Both the position numbers and the translations under genes were made by a program. DNA of 22,920 nt, from assembly GCA_009919985.1 (NCBI GenBank), contig RGAX01000015.1, forward strand, positions 1-22,920, given 5' to 3'. Source of the DNA: Opitutaceae bacterium. Lineage in GTDB: Bacteria > Verrucomicrobiota > Verrucomicrobiia > Opitutales > Opitutaceae. The notes under the pieces are model-generated. The model saw only the letters and a program-made list of their open reading frames with translations, was not told where the DNA came from and did not search any database. Positions 1 through 9,700 of this stretch are shown in pieces; within the stretch, counting starts at the first letter, position 1; each line of letters begins with the position of its first letter.

Positions 1-42
1 GGTACGGAATTCGCAGAGTTAGAGTTGAACTTTCGCCACGCT

Positions 43-62
43 GGAGGATTATTTAGTCCTCC
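43..62 (+). promoter_or_regulatory. Shine-Dalgarno-containing hairpin abutting the lipoprotein start codon
   Basis: GGAGGA at 43-48 is a strong Shine-Dalgarno sequence, and it is perfectly complementary to TCCTCC at 57-62. The two arms enclose an 8-nt loop, and the ATG follows directly at 63. The linear distance from the Shine-Dalgarno to the ATG is 14 nt, longer than usual. The hairpin could hide the ribosome site. Pairing is seen; a regulatory role is inferred. Upstream positions 1-42 show no recognisable promoter. Confidence 0.4.
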
Positions 63-680
63 ATGCGCAACTGCCTGCTTCCTCTCGCCGCCATGATCTT
101 GCTCGGCCTGACGTCTTGTCGCGACTCTAAGATCACCACCTATCGCGTACCCAAGGAAAAAAATCCCGCGATGCCCGCCGCTCCAGCGAGCGCCGCCAAC
201 GCCCCCGGTGCGACCATGGCCAACACCGCTGTTACCACCGCAAACGGACCCGGCCTCACTTGGACTGCCCCAGCCCAATGGACAGCCAAACCCATCTCCG
301 CCATGCGCAAAGGTAGCTACGCGATCACTGATGACTCAGGTGCCACCGCTGATCTTTCCATTACTGCATTCCCTGGTGATGTAGGCGGGGATCTCGCCAA
401 TGTGAACCGCTGGCGCGGCCAAATCCAACTCGCACCGCTCGCCGCTGCTGAACTCGCCAGCGCGACCAACCATCTCGACGTCAACGGCCTCCACCTAACC
501 ACCGTGGATTTCACCGGTGGCTCCTCCACCACGCCGCAACGCGTCCTCGGCGCCATCATCCCCGTCGGCAACGCCACGTGGTTCTTCAAACTCTCCGGCC
601 CCGCCGCCCTCGTGGGCCGCGAACAAGCCGCCTTCGCTACATTCCTCCAAACCATCCGCGCCTCTAGCGCCACGCCATGA
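63..680 (+). CDS. small lipoprotein of unknown function, first gene of the resB-ccsA unit
   Basis: The 205-residue product starts with a lipoprotein signal: short basic start, hydrophobic stretch, then lipobox LTSC with the lipidated cysteine at residue 19. It should therefore be anchored in a membrane facing the periplasm. Residues about 25-62 are an Ala/Pro/Thr-rich linker. The remainder looks like one compact globular domain, beginning near LTWTAPAQW and containing DLSITAFPGDVGG and NVNRWRGQ. I do not recognise a named family. The ATG at 63 is chosen because it places the signal peptide exactly. The stop overlaps the resB start by ATGA, so the two genes are very probably co-translated. A role in cytochrome c maturation or heme/thiol handling is a guess from position only. 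Confidence 0.8.
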   Translation: MRNCLLPLAAMILLGLTSCRDSKITTYRVPKEKNPAMPAAPASAANAPGATMANTAVTTANGPGLTWTAPAQWTAKPISAMRKGSYAITDDSGATADLSITAFPGDVGGDLANVNRWRGQIQLAPLAAAELASATNHLDVNGLHLTTVDFTGGSSTTPQRVLGAIIPVGNATWFFKLSGPAALVGREQAAFATFLQTIRASSATP

Positions 681-1849
681 GCGACCTCATCCGCCAGTTC
701 CGCGATTTCTTCGTCTCGTTGAAGCTCACGGTCGTGCTGATCGCGTTCTCAATCTTGCTGATCTTCGCCGCGACCCTAGATCAGGTGAATCTCGGCATCT
801 GGGCCGTCCAACAGAAATACTTTCACTCGCTCTTCGTCATGTGGCGCATCGGCGACATCCCGGTGCCTATCTTCCCCGGCGGTTATCTCATTGGCGGATT
901 CCTGCTCATCAACCTCATCTCCGCCCAAGTCTACCGCTTCAAACTCACCGCTAAAAAATCTGGTATTTGGCTCACCCACGTCGGCCTCATCCTCCTGCTC
1001 ATCGGCGAACTCCTAACAGGCCTCTGGCAGGAAGAATTCGCACTCCGCCTTGACGAGGGTGAAACCAAAAATTTCTCCGAAAGCTACCGTTCCAACGAAC
1101 TCGCGATCACCGAAACCACCGACCCGAAATTCGACGACGTTGTCGCCATACCCGAAAAATTTGTCGCCCGCGTAGAACCCATCCAACAAGCGAAACTTCC
1201 TTTCCGCGTCGTCCCCAAGATTTATTACCCCAACGCCGCCCTCGCCGCCCGCGACGCCAACACCCCCGGCGCCACAGCGACCCCCGCGACGACCGGCATC
1301 GGACTCCAAGCCACCGCGACCCCGCTCCCGCTCACCTACAAACAAAACGAGCGCAATGCCCCCGCCGCCTACATCGAACTCGCAGGCCCCGAGGGCCCAA
1401 TCGGCACGTGGCTCGTTTCCGCCGACCCGCGCTTCCCTCCCCAAAGCTTTGAGTATGCCGGCCGCTCGTGGAAAATCGCCTTCCGCTTCGAACGCAGCTA
1501 CAAACCCTATTCGCTCACGTTGATCAAATTTTCCCACGACCGCTACGCCGGCACCGAAATCCCCAAAAATTTCTCCAGCCGCATTCGCCTCAACTCGCCC
1601 GATGGCCGCGACGATCGCGAGGTCCTCATCTACATGAACAACCCGCTGCGCTACGCTGGGCTCACATTCTACCAGGCCGGTTTTGAAAACGATGACAAGA
1701 CAACCATCTTACAAGTCGTCCGCAATCCTAGTTGGCAACTTCCTTACATCGCCTGCGCGCTCATGACCCTCGGCCTCATCGTACAATTCGGCATCCATCT
1801 GGTCGCGTTCATCGCCCGCCGTCGTCCCGCCTCTTCCGCCGTCGCATGA
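677..1849 (+). CDS. resB: cytochrome c biogenesis protein ResB (CcsB)
   Basis: The 390-residue membrane protein is one half of the System II cytochrome c synthetase, which carries heme across the membrane and attaches it to exported apocytochromes. Membrane segments are visible at about residues 17-34, 68-86, 96-117 and 353-377. A large periplasmic loop of about 235 residues lies between the third and fourth, the usual ResB layout. His101, at the start of the third segment (THVGLILLL), is a candidate heme ligand by analogy with System II proteins. A Thr/Ala/Pro-rich stretch at about residues 193-218 looks like a flexible insertion in the periplasmic loop. The loop ends with YAGLTFYQAGFEND, typical of the family. 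It overlaps both neighbours by ATGA, indicating a tightly coupled three-gene unit. Confidence 0.9.
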   Translation: MSDLIRQFRDFFVSLKLTVVLIAFSILLIFAATLDQVNLGIWAVQQKYFHSLFVMWRIGDIPVPIFPGGYLIGGFLLINLISAQVYRFKLTAKKSGIWLTHVGLILLLIGELLTGLWQEEFALRLDEGETKNFSESYRSNELAITETTDPKFDDVVAIPEKFVARVEPIQQAKLPFRVVPKIYYPNAALAARDANTPGATATPATTGIGLQATATPLPLTYKQNERNAPAAYIELAGPEGPIGTWLVSADPRFPPQSFEYAGRSWKIAFRFERSYKPYSLTLIKFSHDRYAGTEIPKNFSSRIRLNSPDGRDDREVLIYMNNPLRYAGLTFYQAGFENDDKTTILQVVRNPSWQLPYIACALMTLGLIVQFGIHLVAFIARRRPASSAVA

Positions 1850-3693
1850 AAAAATTCATTCCTCTTCTCGTCCTGCTTCTCGGCGCACTCTATCTTGGCA
1901 GCACACTGTTGCCGCCCCGCCAGACCACGGCTTTTGACCTCACCGGTTTTGGCCGTCTCCCCGTGCTTGCCAACGGTCGCCTAAAACCCCTCGACACCGT
2001 CGCGCGAAATTCCCTGTTACTTTTTCAAGGCCGCCAAACGGTCGTGACCCCCGCCGGCGTTAAAGTAACTCCAACCGAATGGCTGCTCGACGTGTTTTTC
2101 AACTCCAACGCCGCCGACCAGTACCGAACCTTTGAGGTCGTTCACCCTGACGTCCTCGCGCTCCTCGAACTCAAAGCCGAAGATGGCGACGGGAAAAAGC
2201 GCTTCTCCTACAACGAAGTCGCAAAAAAAGTTTCCGAGCTTGAGCGCCAAGCCCGCCTTGCCGGCCCAGTCGAATCGGCGGTGCGCACGCCCTTTCAAAG
2301 CGCTGTACTCCAGCTCTACAACGCCCTCGTTCATTACCAACAACTAAAACACACACTCGCTCCACCGACGACAGAGGACTTCCTCGCCGAACTTTTACGC
2401 TTCCAAAAACTCCTGCCCACCGGCGTCGCGGCCGTCCGCGCCAAACAAGCCGGACAACCTCACGACGAAGCCACAGCCAAAGCTATGATCGAGCTCGGCC
2501 AACGCTATCTCTTCATGTCCGAAACGACCAACTTCCTGGCTATTCCGCCCACCTCCGAAGTCGCCGAAGACACGGCCTGGCAGACGACCGGCCAATCGCT
2601 GCTCGGAGCCTTCCAACGCGGCTCAGTGGATTCCAGTGTGCTAGCCTACGCCGGCCTCGGATACGCCTGGCGCCAACGACAGCCCGAACAATTCAACAAG
2701 CTCCTCGAGCTCTACCACACCCAAGTAGCGAAACGCTTTGCGGGGCAGCTCAAGAAATCCGACACCGAGACCCGTTTCAACGCGACCGCGCCTTTTTATA
2801 GCAGCATGTCACTTTATGTGGGCGCATTCTTAATCGCTATTTTCTCATGGTTGAAATGGCCGGAAATGCTCGGCCGCGCTGCCTTTTATTTAATCCTCTT
2901 GGCTTGGCTCGCAACGACCGCCGGCATCGCCACGCGCATGTGGCTGGAGGATCGCCCTCCCGTGACCAACCTTTACTCTTCGGCGCTCTTCATCGGGTGG
3001 GGCTGCGTCGGACTTTGCCTTATCCTTGAGGCGATCTTCAAAAACGCCATCGGCAGCGTCGCCGCGGGCCTCACCGGTTTCGCGACGTTACTCATCGCCC
3101 ATCACCTTTCGCTCACTGGCGACACCCTCGAGATGATGCGCGCTGTGCTCGATTCCAACTTCTGGTTGGCGACCCACGTCGTCATTGTGACCATCGGTTA
3201 TTCCGCAACTTTTCTAGCCGGTTTCCTCGCCATTATTTACATTCTCCGCGGTGGATTCACCCGCTCTTTAGACAAAGCCAGCGCCGAAGCTCTCGTGCGC
3301 ATGGTTTATGGCATTATCTGTTTCGCGACACTCTTTAGCTTTGTCGGCACCGTTCTCGGTGGCATCTGGGCCGACCAATCCTGGGGTCGCTTCTGGGGCT
3401 GGGACCCGAAGGAAAATGGTGCGCTCATCATCGTACTGTGGAACGCCCTGATTTTGCACGCCCGCTGGGGTGGCCTCATCAAGGCCCGTGGTCTCATGGC
3501 CCTCGCCGTCTTCGGCAACGTCGTCACGAGCTGGAGCTGGTTTGGCACCAACATGCTCGGCGTCGGCCTCCACAGCTACGGATTCACTGATTCGGCCTTC
3601 ATGGCGCTGATCACTTTTGTTGTGAGCCAACTCGCCTTGATCGCCCTGGCTGTTCGTCCTTTGGCGAAGTGGCGCAGCTTTCAATCCGCGTAA
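1846..3693 (+). CDS. ccsA: cytochrome c biogenesis protein CcsA with long N-terminal domain
   Basis: The 615-residue product is the heme-handling half of the System II synthetase. The tryptophan-rich heme-binding signature is clear: WGWDPKENG at residues 517-525, with conserved histidines flanking it (HHLSLTGD, ATHVV and HSYGF). The membrane part occupies about residues 318-610. Before it lie an N-terminal anchor or signal (residues 1-20) and about 290 periplasmic residues containing GRLKPLDTVAR at 44-54. Plain CcsA proteins are roughly 300-390 residues, so this is an extended form. The ATG at 1846 is chosen over an in-frame ATG at 1732 because it overlaps the resB stop by ATGA and begins a hydrophobic anchor, whereas the upstream extension is Arg/His-rich noise. 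Its stop lies 12 bp from the convergent recN stop. Confidence 0.92.
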   Translation: MKKFIPLLVLLLGALYLGSTLLPPRQTTAFDLTGFGRLPVLANGRLKPLDTVARNSLLLFQGRQTVVTPAGVKVTPTEWLLDVFFNSNAADQYRTFEVVHPDVLALLELKAEDGDGKKRFSYNEVAKKVSELERQARLAGPVESAVRTPFQSAVLQLYNALVHYQQLKHTLAPPTTEDFLAELLRFQKLLPTGVAAVRAKQAGQPHDEATAKAMIELGQRYLFMSETTNFLAIPPTSEVAEDTAWQTTGQSLLGAFQRGSVDSSVLAYAGLGYAWRQRQPEQFNKLLELYHTQVAKRFAGQLKKSDTETRFNATAPFYSSMSLYVGAFLIAIFSWLKWPEMLGRAAFYLILLAWLATTAGIATRMWLEDRPPVTNLYSSALFIGWGCVGLCLILEAIFKNAIGSVAAGLTGFATLLIAHHLSLTGDTLEMMRAVLDSNFWLATHVVIVTIGYSATFLAGFLAIIYILRGGFTRSLDKASAEALVRMVYGIICFATLFSFVGTVLGGIWADQSWGRFWGWDPKENGALIIVLWNALILHARWGGLIKARGLMALAVFGNVVTSWSWFGTNMLGVGLHSYGFTDSAFMALITFVVSQLALIALAVRPLAKWRSFQSA

Positions 3694-3705
3694 CTCCTCA
3701 GCCCG

Positions 3706-5367
3706 TTAACCGCCGAGTAATTCCTCGGCATGGGCCAGTGCGCTTTTCGCCGTACGGTCGCCCAACATCCGCGCCAACTCACTAACACGCGCCTTTCGAT
3801 TGGCTTGTATCGGAGCGATACCGACAACGGCGCGATCCTTGGATTGATCTTTCGTCACGACCAAGTGCGACGTCGCTTGCGCAGCCACTTGCGGCAAATG
3901 CGTCACGCACAACACCTGATGATTCTTCGCGATCGCCGCCATTTTCTCTCCGACCACGCGTCCGATCTCGCCGCCGACATTTGCATCGACCTCATCAAAA
4001 ACTAGTAATGGTACAGCATCCAAATCGGCCAACACCGTCTTCAACGCCAGCATCACACGCGCTAACTCGCCACTTGATGCGATCCGACTGAGCGGCAACG
4101 GCGCCTCGCCGACATTGGGCGAAAACAAAAATTCGCAGCTGCAATCGCCGGTCGGCCCGGGTTGCGCGAGAGCCACGATGCGAACTTGGAAATCCGCCTT
4201 CTTAAAGCCGAGTTGCACGATCCCCTTGGCGGCAATCTTGGCGAGCTCCTTGGCGGCCTTTTCGCGCACGACGCGCAGGGACGCGCCTTCCTTTTTAAGC
4301 GCCCGCTCCGCATCAGCGATCTGTTTTTCCAATCGCGCGAGCGCGCCCTCAAGGTCACCTTGCACTTCGAGGCGCAGTCGCAATTCATCGCGCGCTGCGA
4401 TCACCGCCACTACGTCGCCGCCATGTTTTCGCTTCACCTCGAGCCAGGTGTTGATGCGCTCGGTCAGTTGCTCTGCTTGCTCGGGATCGAATTGGAGTTC
4501 CGCGCCCAGCGCCGCGAATTCCGCCCCAAGATCGTTAACTTCGATTGAGGCAGCCGCGAGTCGCTCGGCGAGCGTTTTGGTCGAAGGATCGATTTCTTCA
4601 AGCGTGCGGGCGTCACGCAATAACCCGGCCACGCGTCCTTGCACGCCATCTTCACCGACGAGGCCGTTGGCTAGCGCCTGGGTGAGTTCGATCAATTCCT
4701 GCGCTCGATTCATGCGCTTGAAATCACGTTCCAGCGTTTCGATTGCGTCGGGGGTGAGTTCGAGTGCCTCTAGGCGTGTGAGTTGATTCTGCAAAAACTC
4801 GAGTTGGCTTTGGGAGAGTTTCGTTTCGCCAAGAATTTTTTCTCGATCGAGACAACGTTCGCGCCAGATCCCATATTTTTGCTGATAGGCGGACAAAGCG
4901 GGCGCGGCACGGCCGTAGAGATCGAGTAGTTCCAGTTGGCAACTGTCCTTGAGTAAGCGACGCGGCTCGCTGGGCCCGTGGAAATCCACCCAATGTTCGC
5001 CTAGGCGTTGCAGCACGGCTAAAGTCGCCAGACTACCGTTGACGGTGATTTTCGGCGCTTTTTCTCGGGGGACACTACGTTTGAGGATCATCAACCCGTC
5101 CTCACATTCCGGCAGTTCCAGCTCCGTGAGCACGGTGTTAATGGCCTTGGGTTTCGTAAAAAATAGCGCCGCCTCGACTTCACACGCAGGGGCACCTTGG
5201 CGAATAATGGTCTTATCGGCGCGTTCGCCCGCCAGCAATCCGAGGGCCCCGAGTAAAATACTCTTACCTGCGCCGGTCTCGCCTGTGACGGCTGTAAAGC
5301 CAGCTTCGAAATCGAGGGACACTTCCTCCAAGAGGGCTAGGTTGCGAACATGCAGCGATTGAAGCAT
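3706..5367 (-). CDS. recN: DNA repair protein RecN
   Basis: The 553-residue SMC-like ATPase acts in repair of double-strand breaks and stalled forks. The Walker A motif GETGAGKS is at residues 29-36. The ABC signature SSGELARVMLAL and the Walker B region LLVFDEVDANVGG lie towards the C-terminus. Between them are two long Glu/Leu/Arg-rich segments suited to coiled coil. Length is normal for the family. The start MLQSLHVRNLALLEEV matches the typical RecN opening. It lies 103 bp downstream of the DUF1552 gene on the same strand and convergent with ccsA. I see no convincing LexA-type operator upstream, so damage induction cannot be claimed from the sequence. Confidence 0.95.
   Translation of the reverse strand: MLQSLHVRNLALLEEVSLDFEAGFTAVTGETGAGKSILLGALGLLAGERADKTIIRQGAPACEVEAALFFTKPKAINTVLTELELPECEDGLMILKRSVPREKAPKITVNGSLATLAVLQRLGEHWVDFHGPSEPRRLLKDSCQLELLDLYGRAAPALSAYQQKYGIWRERCLDREKILGETKLSQSQLEFLQNQLTRLEALELTPDAIETLERDFKRMNRAQELIELTQALANGLVGEDGVQGRVAGLLRDARTLEEIDPSTKTLAERLAAASIEVNDLGAEFAALGAELQFDPEQAEQLTERINTWLEVKRKHGGDVVAVIAARDELRLRLEVQGDLEGALARLEKQIADAERALKKEGASLRVVREKAAKELAKIAAKGIVQLGFKKADFQVRIVALAQPGPTGDCSCEFLFSPNVGEAPLPLSRIASSGELARVMLALKTVLADLDAVPLLVFDEVDANVGGEIGRVVGEKMAAIAKNHQVLCVTHLPQVAAQATSHLVVTKDQSKDRAVVGIAPIQANRKARVSELARMLGDRTAKSALAHAEELLGG
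3712..3729. other. small inverted repeat at the recN 3' end
   Basis: GCCGAG (3712-3717) pairs perfectly with CTCGGC (3724-3729) around a 6-nt loop, inside the last codons of recN and 19 bp past the ccsA stop. There is no T-tract on either side. It might slow or end both convergent transcripts, but this is weak. Confidence 0.2.
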
Positions 5368-5470
5368 GTAGCCACTGGGTACAAAAAATCCCCCTGTTTC
5401 AAGAGCGACGAGGTGAAAGATGACCGCTTTTTTTTGCGGCAGGCCCGTTCTGTGCCGCCATACGAGCTGA

Positions 5471-6775
5471 TCAGACCTCGTCCAGCGGACGCGTGGCGTC
5501 GCCGAAACTCGGTAAACGCACGTCCATTTTGTCCATCATGGAGAGATAAAGTCGGCACATCTGTCGGTCGGGCTTACCGGTATAGTCGAGGATGCGTCCA
5601 CCTTGGATACGTCCACCACCGCCACCGAGCATAACAACAGGGAGCTGACGGGCCTCGTGATTGCCCGTCAGCATCGAAGAACAAAAAAGCACCATGCTGT
5701 TGTCCAGTAGCGTGCGCGGACCCTCTTGAATCGCATCCATCTTGCTCGCGATGTAAGCTACCTGTTGCGTGAAAAACTGGTTTACCTTAAGCCAGTCCAC
5801 TGAATCGGAATGCGAAAGCAGGTGATGAATCATGTAATCCACCCCAAGATTTGGAAAGCGCAGCGAGGAGTGATCGTTATTGAGCTTGAGCGAGGTAATG
5901 CGCGTCGCATCGGTCTGAAATCCCAACACCAGAATATCTGCCATCAGCCGCATGTGCTCGCCGATATCTTGCGGGATACCATCAGCCGGCCTCGCCATGT
6001 TCGGTTTCGCTAACGTCGGCCGCCAACCCTGCAACTCACCTTTCTTTCCGGCGTTTTCGATCCGCAACTCCACATCGCGCACGGAATGGAGATATTCATC
6101 CAGTTTTTGCTGATCCGAGTTACTCAGACGACGACGTAATCCACTAGTATCCTCGAGGACTGCATCCAGCACGCTTTGATCGCCGCGGCGCACTTCGTCT
6201 TTGAACAAGCGATCGAAGGCCAGCGCCGGATAAATTTCCAACGGCGTCGGGGTCGTCGGTGAGCTCCACGAGATGTGCGAGCTGTAGAGCATCGAGTAAT
6301 TTTTATGCACCGAAGGATTCGATTTTTCGCAACCCAGCACGAGACTGGGAACCTTGGTGGAATTGCCGTAGCGCTGAGCCAGCAGTTGATCGATGCTGGT
6401 ACCCGAACGAATTTCACCGCCCGAGGCGAGCGGAGCACCCGAGAGCAAGTTTCCGGTTTGAGAGCTATGGATATTCCCTTTTAGCGCCTGTTCGTTGTAG
6501 AGGCCGCGCACGAAAAGCATTTTTTTTCGGTGCGCGGCGAGCGGCGCGAGTACTTGGCCAAGCTCCATGTTTTCGCCTTCGCCTTTGGCCCACCACTCTT
6601 TACTGTGAAACCCGTTGCCGGAAAAAAGCACCGCCAAACGCACCGGGGCTTCGCTCGCGGCATCACGGCCGCGCGGCTCATCGCCCCAAACATTGAGCGA
6701 CTCCATCCACGGCAATGCCATCGTGACTCCGACTCCGCGCAAAAAAGTACGACGTGATAGCTGATGGGTTTTCAT
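5471..6775 (-). CDS. Tat-exported DUF1552 domain protein
   Basis: The 434-residue product opens with a twin-arginine signal: SRRTFLRG at residues 7-14, followed by a hydrophobic stretch, so it should be exported folded. The rest matches the DUF1552 family of planctomycetes and verrucomicrobia, with recognisable segments RLAVLFSGNGFH near the mature N-terminus, SGTSIDQLLAQRYG, and VMLGGGGGRIQGGR near the C-terminus. Enzymatic function is not established for the family. The ATG at 6775 is chosen because it starts the Tat signal; an in-frame start at 6871 would only add residues lying inside the upstream gene. It follows the DUF1592 gene by 19 bp. Such pairs are common in these phyla and presumably act together in the periplasm. 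Confidence 0.9.
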   Translation of the reverse strand: MKTHQLSRRTFLRGVGVTMALPWMESLNVWGDEPRGRDAASEAPVRLAVLFSGNGFHSKEWWAKGEGENMELGQVLAPLAAHRKKMLFVRGLYNEQALKGNIHSSQTGNLLSGAPLASGGEIRSGTSIDQLLAQRYGNSTKVPSLVLGCEKSNPSVHKNYSMLYSSHISWSSPTTPTPLEIYPALAFDRLFKDEVRRGDQSVLDAVLEDTSGLRRRLSNSDQQKLDEYLHSVRDVELRIENAGKKGELQGWRPTLAKPNMARPADGIPQDIGEHMRLMADILVLGFQTDATRITSLKLNNDHSSLRFPNLGVDYMIHHLLSHSDSVDWLKVNQFFTQQVAYIASKMDAIQEGPRTLLDNSMVLFCSSMLTGNHEARQLPVVMLGGGGGRIQGGRILDYTGKPDRQMCRLYLSMMDKMDVRLPSFGDATRPLDEV

Positions 6776-6794
6776 GGAGTGGGTAAAAGCAAAC

Positions 6795-9700
6795 TCACTG
6801 TTCGTATTGGGTTTCGCGACCGCGAATTTCGCGAAACTGGCGGCTACGTACGATCGCCTCGATCGCAACACTCACCCGATAATCATTGGCCTGCAACTGC
6901 GCACGCATCTCTTCGAGCAATGGCTCGTCCGATAACATCACCGAGCGCCCCAAGGCGTAGCCGAGCAATTTACGGTTAAATTGAGCAAGAAACGCATCGC
7001 GACGCTTGGTCACGAGATAATCCCGCAAGCCCGCCAAACCCTCGATTTGCGTGCCGTCCGCCACTTTAGCTTTAGCATCAATCGGACGGCCCCCGAGATC
7101 ACGCTCACGCCAGCGCCCGATCGAGTCAAAGTGCTCAAGCGAGAAACCAAAGGCATCAATCTTGGCGTGGCAGCTGGCGCAGCGTGGATCAGAGGTATGC
7201 TTTTCGGTAAGCTCGCGTACGGTAAGCGACTCGGTCGCCTCATCCTGCGGCAACTGAGGCACATCCTTGGGCGGCCGCGGTAATTTTTCGCCCAAGATAA
7301 ATTCGGCGATCCAATTACCCCGCAAGATTGGACTCGTGCGCGAAGCGCCCGACATCTTCGCTAACGTTGTTGCCTGCCCTAAAATCCCCCCGCGGGAAAA
7401 GGCTTTCACTCCCTCGACGCGGCGCCACGCCTCGCCTTTCACATCGGGAATTCCGTAATGTTGCGCCAGCGCTTCGTTGAGAAAGGTATGATCGGCGTCC
7501 AAAATTGAAAGCACCGAGCGATCCCCTTGAAAAAGATCCGTGAAAAAACGAATGGATTCTTCATACATCGCACCACGCAAACCGACAAAGCTGGGGAAGT
7601 GCCTATCGCTTTTCTCATCGAGCGTGTCGAAATCTCGGATATGCAGCCACTGACAGGCGAACTCGATCGCCATGCGCCGCACGCGTTCATCCTTCAACAA
7701 ACGTCGCGCCTGCGTCGCTATAACAGCAGGCTCATGCAGCCGACCCGCCGCCGCCGCTCCGAGTAATACGTCATCCGGGAGTGAAGACGTCATGAAATAA
7801 CTTAAGCGCGTGGCCAACTCCCGATCACTCAAAGGCACCTGCGCCAGTGCCGGTCCCGGCGTCTCTCCTCGATAAAGGAAATGCGGTGAGACCAACACGC
7901 GTGCCAAGACTAGTCGCACTGCTTCCGCATGCGGCAAATCTTTAGCGCGTAAGGTGCGATACAGCTCGCGTAAGGCCTCCGCTTCAGAGGAGGTGAGCGG
8001 ACGACGATAAGCCCGCTCGGCCCAGGCCACCAACGCCTCCACGTGACGAGGTTCCGTATCGCTCAGCATACGCCGAAACGCCGCCGCACGCTCATTGATC
8101 GGCTTACGCATGGGCTCAAAAGCCTTCGGGTCCGCATCCTGCGTTGCGTACTGCCAGAGTTGCTCAAACACATCGACCAGCAAAAGCGCATCTTGACTCA
8201 CGTAATGCAGATCCGTCCAGAGGCGATCGAGGTTTGAACTCTGCGCTTGGTCTAACATTAGACGCTTGAGTGGCTCGTCTTCACGGTGAAAGAGAGTGAG
8301 CGTCACCACTTCATCAATCGGCACAATTTTCTGATAACACAGAGCGGCGGGGAAAAAATCTCGAAACGCGTTGAATCCCTCCGCGTATCGCGTCCATGCC
8401 ACGCTATGTTCGTGGACTACAATTGGCGCCGAATACACCGGTTTACGTGTGCCCGCGGTCCACAGGCCATTCGCATTGGTTTCTAGTACTGCGTTGGCTA
8501 GGCGACCTGCAGCATAATCGGGTTTGGCCGCGAGGACCTGAAGTTGCACGCTGCCCTCGGCCCCAGCTTTTGCGTCGAGCGTGCCACTGGTCACAAATTC
8601 ACTGCCCGCGACTAATTCAGCCGGGAGTCTAATCTCGATCACGGCAGGCGCCTGCACTGCCAAACTCGACGCATCGATCTTCGTGCCACCGCTAAAAGGC
8701 CGACCGAACTGCGCTAGCTCTAGGCCAAACTCGTTCACCGGTTTCGCATCATTTTTTAGGTGCTCCTGAACTGAAATAAGACGTTCAGAAAATAACGGTC
8801 CGCCAAACGCCGCTAATTCCTGATACAAATTTAAGCGAGCAGCTTCAGCTTCCTTAACCGCAGGTGAAACGGTCTTGTCTGCAGCGGCAGCCGCGTTTGC
8901 CCGAGTCGGCGGGCCACCCATGAGCAAATTTTGAATCTCCTGAGCGAGTCTTGCTCTCTTAGTGGGATCCCCCGCAGTTTGCCATTTCGCCAACAACGAG
9001 CGGGCGGGAATTATCCGCTGTGGCGTACTGATCAGATTCTCAGGTTCGGTGTAAAATTGCCAAACCCCAGCGTGGCCAAAACGATCGGCCCGGGGATTGC
9101 CAACAATCATAGTGCCTGAGACCTCATCGGCGAGATTCCAAGTTTGGGGCTGAACTCCGGCAGAGGTGAGTGTGAGATTTACCGTCGTCAGGTCGCAGCC
9201 AGCATCGCCTCGGCTGCCGATAAGCAAAGATATCAAATCACCGGGCAACAATCCGACCGATTCTATCGGATCAATTTTAGCTAATTTACCTGCGGCCAGC
9301 GTCCCTTGGGCGAGCGTTTGTCGGGTCTGCCCTCGACGCAGCTCCAAGGCCCAGCGAATGCCGTTACCGCAGCCGATATGAGCATGGTTCACCGTCGTAT
9401 CGATGCGAAACGTTTCCGCGATGGGACTGCGCCAGCCGATCACGACCTGGCTTTGCGCCGAAGGATGCACCGCTATACTATGCGGTTCCATTGCCCCTGG
9501 AATGCGCACGATTTGATCCGATGCATTCGCCAAGATGACCGGTGAATCACCTTCGCCCCAGCCTTGGATAAACGGGAAATTACCCCGGCCTACAATCGGC
9601 TGCTTGAGTAGTTCTAGCGCGAATTTGGATTTGGCCTCACCGACGCCCAAATAATCAAACCAAGCGGACAAGGCCTCGTCACTGACGCCATGCTCTCGGG

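Noticed and set aside
1013..1537. 174-codon minus-strand open frame, glycine-rich
   Set aside because: It is antisense to resB and reflects the Thr/Ala/Pro-rich loop of that gene.
5424..5439. CCGC-T8-GCGG inverted repeat between the DUF1552 gene and recN
   Set aside because: The stem is only 4 bp and the T-run is in the loop, not after the stem; on the transcribed strand it reads as A-run, so it is not a terminator.
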